A DNA stretch of 8,048 bases from Syntrophobacteria bacterium (lineage in GTDB: Bacteria > Desulfobacterota > DSWW01). Positions within the stretch are counted from its first letter, which is position 1, and each line of letters begins with the position of its first letter. The stretch is taken from positions 1-8,048 of the forward strand of contig JAQYVQ010000199.1 in NCBI GenBank assembly GCA_030145435.1, read 5' to 3'. The position numbers were made by a program, and so were the translations under genes. Under the pieces are notes generated by a model. That model was not told the DNA's origin. It searched no databases and was given only the letters and a program-made list of their open reading frames with translations. Positions 1-7,068 of the stretch are shown piece after piece.

Positions 1-171
1 CACGCTCCGCGAATCTTTGCTATCCGGGTGGGGCGCATTCTCGACAGAAGGGGCAGCAAGGCGATGAGCGGGTGGTTCCGGAAGCTTCTCCGGCTGTTCG
101 AGCGCCTGGAGGGGCTCCCGACAAGGTATGTGACCGGCCACTATGTGGCTGTGAAGGCGGTCAAGAGGTAA
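1..171 (+). CDS. C-terminal fragment of an unidentified protein (possibly a SAM-dependent methyltransferase)
   Basis: The frame is open from the left window edge to a TAA at 169-171, giving the last 56 residues of a protein whose start lies outside the window. The visible part is basic and amphipathic, with an FRKLLRLFERLEGLP stretch followed by TRYVTGHYVAVKAVKR at the C-terminus. A leucine-rich helix, then a short 'LPTRY-TGH' turn and a final hydrophobic beta strand, resembles the tail of some class I SAM-dependent methyltransferases, but no catalytic motif is in view, so this is a weak guess. It ends 20 bp before the convergently read stop of the ClC gene, and I see no terminator hairpin with a T-run between them. 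The reading frame is well supported by its compact fit to the intergenic boundary; the function is not. Confidence 0.6.
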   Translation, partial: HAPRIFAIRVGRILDRRGSKAMSGWFRKLLRLFERLEGLPTRYVTGHYVAVKAVKR

Positions 172-191
172 GGCTCACTTCTTCGGGCCCC

Positions 192-2453
192 TCATCGTTT
201 CGCGAAGAGCCGGTTCAGGGCGGTCATGATGTCTCTGCGGCTGATCACGCCCACGAGCCTTCTCGGCTCGTCCTCGGCAACCACCGGAAGGATTGCGAAA
301 TCTCCTGAGGTGATCTTGTTCAGTGCCGAGAAGAGGCTTTCCTCTTCGTTGATCGCAACCACATCCCGGGTGCCCATGTCCCCGGCGGTCAGGGAACTGT
401 CCCCCTTCTTCAAGCCTTCCTGATAGTCGACAAGGGAGAGAATGCCGCAGAGCTCGTTTCGTTCGTCCACCACCGGAAAGCAGTTGAACTTGCTCTGGTA
501 GATCATGTCCCGGACTTCATCGAGATTCATGTCCGTACGGAGGGTTGCGGCCTCCCGCTTCATGGCCGACATGACCTTGACCCCGCTCAAGCCGGCCAAT
601 TCCCCGTCCGCTTCCCGGCCTCCCCGCTCCCGGCCCGACTTGATTTCGCTCACCCGCTGATTGTAGTAGTCGATGACCTCGCGGCGATCGAGCATGCCGA
701 GAAGAATCGCGTGATCCTCGTCACTGACCACGGGCAGGCTCTGCAGATTGCGTATGGTGAGCTTCCTGAGCACCTCGTTCAAGTCTTCGGAGGGCGTGGT
801 GAAGATCACCTCCCGATTCGCCACATCCATCATCCGGACCACATCCCCAATCTCCTCGTCGAAGAGGACCCATCGAATGTCGTTGATCGAGAAGATTCCA
901 CGCAACCTGCCCTGCCGGTCTCCCACTGGGAAATAGGTCACTTCGCTTGAGCGAAAGACGTCTCGAAAGTTCTTGAAGGTCATGTCTTCCGGGAGCAGTT
1001 CGACCTGCCGGAGCCGGGGGAGCAGCTCCTCCACACGGATCGCCTCCAGGACGTCCACAAAGAAATCGCCCCGGTGCGCGTTGGAATCGACCTTGCTGTT
1101 CACCTGCTTGACGTAGATCGTCCACTTGCGTCCCAGCACGAAAGCAAGGGAGCAGACGAGCATGCTGGGAAGGAGCAACTGATACGAATCGGTCATCTCG
1201 CTGACGAAGATGATGGTGGAGATCGGGGTGTTCGAAACGGTGGCAAAGAAGCCGGCCATCCCCACCACGACGAACGCGCCGGGATGAGACACGATCCCCG
1301 GGGCGATGGCGTAGAACACCTTTCCCACGGCCCCGCCGAGGGCGCCCCCGATGACGATGGACGGGCCGAACACCCCTCCGCTTCCCCCGGAGCCGATCGA
1401 GAGGGACGTGGTGGCGATCTTTCCGAACGCGAGCCCAAGGAGGAACAGGAGAGGAAGCTGATTGTCCAGGGCCAGCTGGGCAAAGCCGTACCCGAACGAC
1501 AGGGTCTGGGGAAGCCAGAAGCCGATGATGCCCACACACAACCCGCCGATCGCCGGCTTGATGTGATTCGGGATCTTCAAAGACTTGGCGAACTCGTGAA
1601 CGCCGTAGAAGGACTTGATGTACAGGATGCCCGCGCCGACGAGCACGAAGGCGAGGACCATATACGGCCCGAGCTCCAGGGGATTCTCGAACTTGAAGTC
1701 CTGTGTCTCGAACAGAGACCCCCATCCGAAGAACAGGCAGAAGAGACAGTACGCAACGCCGGAAGATATGCCGGCCGGGATGATCACCTCGGACTCGAAT
1801 TCCGGCTCCCGGTAGAGCACCTCTGCGGCAAACAGGGCCCCTGCCATGGGAGCCCGGAAGATGGCTCCGACCCCGGCCCCGACCCCGGCCGCCAGCATGA
1901 TGCGGCGCTCCCGGTCGGAGAGCTTGAGCTGCGTCGCCAGAAAGGAGCCGAATCCGGCGCCGATCTGGGCAATCGGGCCTTCCCGTCCTCCCGAACCGCC
2001 GGAGCTTATGGTCAGCGCCGAGGCGATGGTCTTGATCAACGGGATCCTGCCCCGGATGTACCCCCCCTTGTTGTGGTACGCGTCGATGGCCGCGTCCGTT
2101 CCGTGTCCCTCCGCTTCAGGGGCGAACGTATAGACGAGCCAGCCGCTCAGCAGCCCGCCCAGGGCGGGCATGAACAGAAGGATCCAACGATTGAAAGGTT
2201 TGTCACCGAGAGGGAAGAGATGCTCCTCCCCGGCCGGTGCGGGGGGGCGATATCCGGCCATCTGGTCCAGGAACACGTGCGAGCCGAACTGACACAGATA
2301 GTGGAACGCGACCGCTCCCAAGCCTGCGATGATCCCGATGAGCACGTAGTAGAAGATCCACTTGCCGCCGGACGTAAAGCGGCTGTATTGGGTCCGAAGG
2401 CCCTGGGCATCGGGCAATCGTCTTAATTTCCCCTTGTCACTCTTTTCCTTCAC
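192..2453 (-). CDS. ClC-family chloride channel/transporter with four C-terminal CBS motifs
   Basis: An inner-membrane anion channel or Cl-/H+ exchanger of the ClC family, 753 residues, against roughly 420-470 for a bare bacterial ClC. The membrane domain covers residues about 30-450. Visible family motifs are GHG at 116-118 (where E. coli ClcA has GSGIP), GREGP at 156-160 with the gating glutamate E158, and GGVFGP at 359-364. EMTDSYQLLLP lies at 419-429, and Y447 is a candidate for the central pore tyrosine. Where ClcA has the internal proton glutamate E203, this protein has V212 (after E211). The cytoplasmic tail holds four CBS motifs at about 477-535, 541-600, 625-682 and 688-747, i.e. two Bateman modules, which in other proteins bind adenine nucleotides. 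The start is a GTG with only a weak purine-rich upstream stretch and no better ATG nearby, so the N-terminus is uncertain. It is the last gene of the minus-strand cluster, 239 bp after the HDOD gene, probably with its own promoter. Confidence 0.95.
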   Translation of the reverse strand: MKEKSDKGKLRRLPDAQGLRTQYSRFTSGGKWIFYYVLIGIIAGLGAVAFHYLCQFGSHVFLDQMAGYRPPAPAGEEHLFPLGDKPFNRWILLFMPALGGLLSGWLVYTFAPEAEGHGTDAAIDAYHNKGGYIRGRIPLIKTIASALTISSGGSGGREGPIAQIGAGFGSFLATQLKLSDRERRIMLAAGVGAGVGAIFRAPMAGALFAAEVLYREPEFESEVIIPAGISSGVAYCLFCLFFGWGSLFETQDFKFENPLELGPYMVLAFVLVGAGILYIKSFYGVHEFAKSLKIPNHIKPAIGGLCVGIIGFWLPQTLSFGYGFAQLALDNQLPLLFLLGLAFGKIATTSLSIGSGGSGGVFGPSIVIGGALGGAVGKVFYAIAPGIVSHPGAFVVVGMAGFFATVSNTPISTIIFVSEMTDSYQLLLPSMLVCSLAFVLGRKWTIYVKQVNSKVDSNAHRGDFFVDVLEAIRVEELLPRLRQVELLPEDMTFKNFRDVFRSSEVTYFPVGDRQGRLRGIFSINDIRWVLFDEEIGDVVRMMDVANREVIFTTPSEDLNEVLRKLTIRNLQSLPVVSDEDHAILLGMLDRREVIDYYNQRVSEIKSGRERGGREADGELAGLSGVKVMSAMKREAATLRTDMNLDEVRDMIYQSKFNCFPVVDERNELCGILSLVDYQEGLKKGDSSLTAGDMGTRDVVAINEEESLFSALNKITSGDFAILPVVAEDEPRRLVGVISRRDIMTALNRLFAKR

Positions 2454-2623
2454 GTTCTCGTTCTCACGCAGGAACGCCTGGATTCGGCATTCTTCAGGGT
2501 TGCAGCGTATCTGAGGATTCCGGAGTCCCGAGGGAACAGACTGGGTGTTCCGGTCTTTTCGCGTGCCTGATCGGAAACAAACGGGGTGTAAGGCCCTCTT
2601 ATCCTCAATAGATCGAAGGAAGC

Positions 2624-2652
2624 ATCATATCAATTCACGAGAAGGTGATCAA
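2624..2652 (-). promoter_or_regulatory. Candidate sigma70-type promoter for the ClC gene
   Basis: Read on the minus strand, a -35-like TTGATC (2652-2647) is followed after exactly 17 bases by TATGAT (2629-2624), matching 4/6 and 5/6 of the consensus. It lies just after the HDOD stop and points at the ClC gene. Transcription would start near 2617, leaving a leader of about 165 bases before the GTG at 2453. An overlapping alternative, TTGATA-N17-TATTGA, sits about a dozen bases downstream but has a poorer -10. The call rests only on consensus match, spacing and position. Confidence 0.45.
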
Positions 2653-2655
2653 GTA

Positions 2656-2690
2656 TGGGGCGGGCGAGTGTGGGGCGGGCGAGGCGGGCG
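2656..2690. repeat. Short GC-rich tandem repeat
   Basis: The 13-base string TGGGGCGGGCGAG occurs at 2656-2668 and again at 2671-2683, a period of 15 bases, followed by a partial GCGGGCG at 2684-2690. It sits directly after the HDOD stop codon (2693 on the minus strand) and just upstream of the candidate ClC promoter. On the transcribed minus strand it is a C-rich, G-poor tract. It has neither the hairpin nor the U-run of an intrinsic terminator. A C-rich, G-poor RNA stretch is the kind of sequence Rho can load on, but that is only a suggestion. Confidence 0.7.
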
Positions 2691-2692
2691 CT

Positions 2693-3550
2693 TCAAAGCA
2701 TCAACCGGGCGAGGGCATCCCCTTTTTCGAAGCTCGGTTCGATGAGCGTTTGCACGGATCCCATCGGGATGCCCCATCGAGAATGGGCTTCCGCGGTCAG
2801 GGCGTTGAGTCCGATGTCTCCCCCTTCTTCCCCGTCTTCCCGAAGCCAGGCAACCAGGCTCACCGGGGCGAGGGGATCGTAGCCGTCATAGCTGGCCCCG
2901 TGATGGCCGCCGATGGCCGCGGTGATGTTCTCCGGAAAATCCCACTCGTGGCACATCCAGGTGGCCACCTCGGCGTGATCCCAATCGTAGACCTCCCGTT
3001 CCATTTTGCAGAGGTCCCCTCCCTCCGTGTGCCATCGTTCCAGGATGGGCCCGTACTGTGCCGGGTCCTGCGCGGCGAGCAGGGGCACGGCCATGTCCTG
3101 CAGGAAGCCTGCCGTAAAACACTCGGAACCCCTGGCCGGACAGAGGATGGATGCGAGCGAATGGGCCAGGACCCCTCTCCTCGCCGAGGCACGCCAGAAA
3201 CGGACCGCATCATAGCCTGGGGAGGACTGTCCCGGCATGGCGCCGCTGACCCCGACGGACAACACCATCGTCTCGAGCTGGGAGAAGCCTACGAGGGCGA
3301 TGGCCTGAGACAGGTTTTCGACCTTGTTCCTCGCGGAAAAGGCGGCGGAGTTGGCCAGCCGCAGCACCCGAACCGAAAGGCCCGGGTCCACCGAGAGGGC
3401 CTCCGCAACAGAGGAGGCGCATGCGTTCGGATCGCGAATCCTCTCCAGGGTCTGCATGATGGCGGCCGGGAAGGAAGGCAGCGAGTATCCCCGCAAGGCC
3501 TTCCGGAGCCCGGCTTTGGGATTGGTCTTCTTCTTGAAGAATGAAAGCAT
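2693..3550 (-). CDS. HDOD-domain signalling protein
   Basis: A cytoplasmic protein of 285 residues, consisting of almost nothing but an HDOD domain (about 20-225). HDOD proteins are related to HD phosphohydrolases but usually lack intact metal ligands, and act as scaffolds or signalling partners; their ligands are mostly unknown. Visible signs are LPSFPAAIMQTLERI near residues 24-38, then the typical DPGLSVRVLRLANSA (about 55-69) and LSQAIALVGFSQLETMVLSV (80-99). The HD position reads LQDMA (150-154) instead of the LHDIG of active HD enzymes, so Q replaces the metal-binding H. A GGHHG follows near 214-218. I place the start at the ATG at 3550 rather than the TTG one codon earlier, because GGAG lies seven bases upstream. 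It follows the channel gene after only 12 bases, so the two are almost certainly co-transcribed and perhaps translationally coupled. No receiver, kinase or GGDEF domain is attached. Confidence 0.9.
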   Translation of the reverse strand: MLSFFKKKTNPKAGLRKALRGYSLPSFPAAIMQTLERIRDPNACASSVAEALSVDPGLSVRVLRLANSAAFSARNKVENLSQAIALVGFSQLETMVLSVGVSGAMPGQSSPGYDAVRFWRASARRGVLAHSLASILCPARGSECFTAGFLQDMAVPLLAAQDPAQYGPILERWHTEGGDLCKMEREVYDWDHAEVATWMCHEWDFPENITAAIGGHHGASYDGYDPLAPVSLVAWLREDGEEGGDIGLNALTAEAHSRWGIPMGSVQTLIEPSFEKGDALARLML

Positions 3551-3562
3551 CAACCATCTCCG

Positions 3563-4714
3563 TCAATCGGCACGCCGTGCCATTTTGTTGGCCAGGATGC
3601 TGAGCAACCCCCCCAGTCCTACATATCCGAGCAGCGCCTGGAAGACTGCCAGGATCTGAGCGGGAATCGACGCGGGGACCACGTCGCCGTAACCCAGTGT
3701 GGTCAGCGTGACAACACTGAAGTACAGGGGTGAAATCGCGGTCTCGTAGGAACCGTAATCGACCCCGACCCTGGAGTAGGCAAGAGCGAACATGAGGGTG
3801 ACGAACAGGATGAAGAGGGTCCAGCGCAGAAGGCTCCTGCCGCAGTCCGAGGTCACCCACCAGAGCCAGTAGAGGGCGTTGTGGCCTTTGCTGCGGGTTC
3901 GGAACTCATACAGGTAGTTCGCGTCGGAGATCACCCGCCGCACCATGTAGGCTCCGCGAAGATCCACCCCGCGGATGTCCGCACCCACCCAGTTTGCCTT
4001 GGCGAAGTTGGTGATGCCCATCAGGCGCGCCGCCCGCATGTCTGCCAGCTCGAATCTCGTATGGAGGACATTGCTCTGTTTGAGGTCCGTGTCCCGAAGG
4101 TCCGCCCGGGTGAAATCGGCTGCCGTCAGGTCGGCCTCGGTGATGCGCGAACCCCGCAGGTTGGCCGCACGGAAATCCGCGTGGCACAACTGCGACTTGC
4201 TCAGCGTCACCTCCTTCAGTTGCGCACCGATCAGGCTGGCGCCGGTGAGGTTGGCAACCCCGAAACCGGTTCTCTCCGCATTGCATTCGTTCAGGTTGGC
4301 GGACGAAAGGTCCGAGCCGAGCAGCTCGCCTCCGTCCAGCCGGGCCTTGCTCAGGCTCGCTCCCGAGAGCCGGGCCCAGCTCAGATTCGAGTTGCTGAGG
4401 TCGGCGCTGCTCAGGTTCGCCCCGGAAAGGTCGCATCGGGAGAGATCCAACCCTCTAAGGTCCTCGCCTGTCAGGTCGATCCCACGCAGATCCATGGCGC
4501 CGCCGGGCCCGGTGCCGTTCACCACCTCCCCCTTCTTGCGCCCCCTCTTGAGCTCTTGGAGGGTCGCGTCGCGACGAGATCCCTCGCCGCCGGGGTCCGG
4601 CTGGCACCAACGTGCTGCCAGTGTGCCGATATCCTCTTCGGATGCAATCGGATCGGTGCGATCGGACTCATCCGTCGCCAATGTCCGTGCGGTCTGCTCT
4701 CCTGGGTAGGCCAT
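3563..4714 (-). CDS. Pentapeptide-repeat protein fused to a two-helix potassium channel pore
   Basis: A predicted 383-residue membrane protein with three parts. Residues 1-72 are polar and probably disordered. Residues about 74-265 are tandem pentapeptide repeats of the A(D/N)LXX type (for example DLSGANLSSADLS near 95-107), roughly 38 copies, expected to fold as a right-handed quadrilateral beta-helix. Residues about 290-380 form an ion-channel module: a first membrane helix (295-314), a pore loop with filter TTLGYGD (338-344), and a second helix (351-377) ending in a short basic tail. TxGYGD is the potassium selectivity signature, so K+ permeation is likely, with the beta-helix on the cytoplasmic N-terminal side as sensor, anchor or gate. 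The frame is open to a GTG at 4783, but that codon has no ribosome site and overlaps the predicted promoter. The ATG at 4714 has GAAGGG four bases upstream and is preferred. It is the first gene of the cluster with the HDOD gene. Confidence 0.9.
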   Translation of the reverse strand: MAYPGEQTARTLATDESDRTDPIASEEDIGTLAARWCQPDPGGEGSRRDATLQELKRGRKKGEVVNGTGPGGAMDLRGIDLTGEDLRGLDLSRCDLSGANLSSADLSNSNLSWARLSGASLSKARLDGGELLGSDLSSANLNECNAERTGFGVANLTGASLIGAQLKEVTLSKSQLCHADFRAANLRGSRITEADLTAADFTRADLRDTDLKQSNVLHTRFELADMRAARLMGITNFAKANWVGADIRGVDLRGAYMVRRVISDANYLYEFRTRSKGHNALYWLWWVTSDCGRSLLRWTLFILFVTLMFALAYSRVGVDYGSYETAISPLYFSVVTLTTLGYGDVVPASIPAQILAVFQALLGYVGLGGLLSILANKMARRAD

Positions 4715-4737
4715 TGTTCCCTTCGAACCTCGGCAAA

Positions 4738-4755
4738 TCCCGTCCCTTGACGGGA
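4738..4755. promoter_or_regulatory. Perfect 7-bp hairpin in the leader of the channel gene
   Basis: TCCCGTC (4738-4744) and GACGGGA (4749-4755) are perfect inverted copies around a four-base loop. On the minus-strand transcript the hairpin would lie 23 bases upstream of the ATG at 4714, between the candidate promoter and the ribosome site. There is no U-run after it in that direction, so it is not an intrinsic terminator. It could stabilise the leader or bind a protein, or be accidental. Confidence 0.35.
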
Positions 4756-4785
4756 AAGTCTGCTCCTTAATTCGGCACAACACGA

Positions 4786-4813
4786 ATTCTACATAGGCTT
4801 TTTTGCATGAAAA
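4786..4813 (-). promoter_or_regulatory. Weak candidate promoter for the channel-HDOD operon
   Basis: On the minus strand TTTTCA (4813-4808) is separated by 16 bases from TAGAAT (4791-4786), which matches 5/6 of the -10 consensus; the -35 is poor. The segment is noticeably AT-richer than the flanking DNA, with a run of six A on the minus strand within the spacer. Initiation near 4780 would give a leader of about 65 bases before the ATG at 4714 and would exclude the upstream GTG as a normal start. Confidence 0.3.
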
Positions 4814-4869
4814 TCGGGTGCTTACAAGTTCTTCTAGGCAAAACGGCGCCGGGGAACCGGGACGGCTGC

Positions 4870-4977
4870 GAATCGATGACCAGGAATTGCCGCAACCCTA
4901 CTGCAGGCGAGCCTCCGTTGTATTGAATCGATGGCCGGGACTTGCCGCAACCGTGATGCAGGCGATCGCCCGGTGTA
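4870..4977. repeat. Two imperfect 53-bp direct repeats in the divergent intergenic region
   Basis: Copy 1 is 4870-4922 and copy 2 is 4925-4977, with two bases between them. By eye 43 of 53 positions agree (about 81%) with no gap. Conserved blocks are GAATCGATG at the left end, TTGCCGCAACC in the middle and TGCAGGCGA to the right. Each copy contains the palindrome ATCGAT and the nine-base near-palindrome TTGC-N-GCAA. A further degenerate echo, GATGGCCGGG then GACTTG, occurs near 4996-5016. The repeats lie in the 341-bp gap between the divergent channel gene and ettA, about 80 bp upstream of the ettA start. They could be regulator-binding sites or a two-copy sample of a dispersed intergenic repeat family; the window cannot decide. 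Confidence 0.8.
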
Positions 4978-5038
4978 GTATAGTAAGGCAAGCAAGATGG
5001 CCGGGTGCGGAGACTTGATCGAAGAGCATTGAGAGCGC

Positions 5039-5045
5039 GGAGGAG
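5039..5045 (+). promoter_or_regulatory. Strong ribosome binding site of ettA
   Basis: GGAGGAG lies ten bases upstream of the ATG at 5056, a near-full anti-16S match at a slightly long spacing. It settles the start of ettA, which also agrees with the expected N-terminus of the family. Confidence 0.75.
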
Positions 5046-5055
5046 CTGAACGACC

Positions 5056-6737
<1,682 letters not shown>

Positions 6738-6741
<4 letters not shown>

Positions 6742-7034
6742 CCGAGGTAGACGAAGACGTACATTTCTCGATTCACATCGATCACGATATTCGCTCCTCT
6801 CGTCTCCGCATAGACGAGCCAGGCAGGCTTCGCTTTGCCCCCGCATTCGACGGGAGGAGAGAACTTCCCGCTGGTTCGGTCGAACCAGGCGATCAGCATC
6901 GCATCCTCGCTGATCTCGCTTGCTTTGCGATCCGCCACTTCCTTGGCCTTCTCGAAATCCAGCGACTCGTCATCGACCTGAACGTCCACGGGATCGATGA
7001 GCATCTCGCGCCTCAAGGGCATGCACGCTTCCAT
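6738..7034 (-). CDS. Small AF1514/DUF5619-like protein
   Basis: A 98-residue soluble protein without signal peptide or membrane helix. After a variable start, residues 17-45 look like a strand then an acidic/basic helix (SLDFEKAKEVADRKASEIS). The distinctive core AWFDRTSGKFSPP-EC (49-64), followed by KPAWLVYAETRG and a hydrophobic strand (IVIDVN), resembles the AF1514 family of archaea and anaerobic bacteria (DUF5619), from memory. The function of that family is unknown. The ATG at 7034 is preceded by GAGGAAGAG; the ATGs at 7022 and 7004 are possible alternatives, the latter with GAGG six bases upstream. It lies 34 bp after the membrane-protein gene on the same strand, probably in one operon. 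Its TAG overlaps the ettA TAG by four bases (CTAG, 6738-6741) on the opposite strand. Confidence 0.85.
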
Positions 7035-7068
7035 CTCTTCCTCTCTGCTCGAAAGAGGGGCGTTGGGG

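Larger units (their letters stand above)
4715..5055. other. Divergent intergenic region between the channel gene and ettA
   Basis: These 341 bases hold no convincing gene. From left to right they contain the leader hairpin of the channel gene, its weak promoter, an AT-rich patch (about 4795-4845), the two 53-bp repeats, and the ettA ribosome site. For ettA the only -10-like sequence I see is TAGTATAGT at 4976-4984, with no acceptable -35 at the proper distance, so I do not call a promoter there. Frames that run through the repeats on the minus strand continue from antisense ettA and look like artefacts. Confidence 0.6.

Noticed and set aside
172..191. Bidirectional terminator between the left partial gene and the ClC gene
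   Set aside because: The 20-bp gap has no inverted repeat followed by a T-run on either strand.
721..1725. A 334-codon minus-strand frame inside the ClC gene
   Set aside because: It is out of frame with the ClC protein, arginine-rich, and has no recognisable domain.
1074..2426. A 450-codon open frame on the plus strand opposite the ClC gene
   Set aside because: The product is low-complexity, rich in G, R, E and D, and antisense to conserved ClC motifs; long antisense frames are expected at this GC content.
2515..2528. Near-palindrome GGATTCCGGAGTCC as an operator
   Set aside because: One mismatch in a 14-base dyad in GC-rich DNA is not rare, and it is not repeated elsewhere; not listed as a feature.
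2645..3544. A 299-codon plus-strand frame opposite the HDOD gene
   Set aside because: The opposite strand shows clear HDOD motifs and a ribosome site; this frame shows none and begins in the GC-rich tandem repeat.
4962..4969. GCGATCGC, the cyanobacterial HIP1 octamer
   Set aside because: I noticed it only once in the window, within the second 53-bp repeat; HIP1-bearing genomes show it many times per 8 kb, so it does not indicate a cyanobacterium.
4976..4984. TAGTATAGT as the ettA -10 element
   Set aside because: No hexamer resembling TTGACA lies 15-19 bases upstream; TTGCCG in the second repeat is about 30 bases away, too far for a normal promoter.
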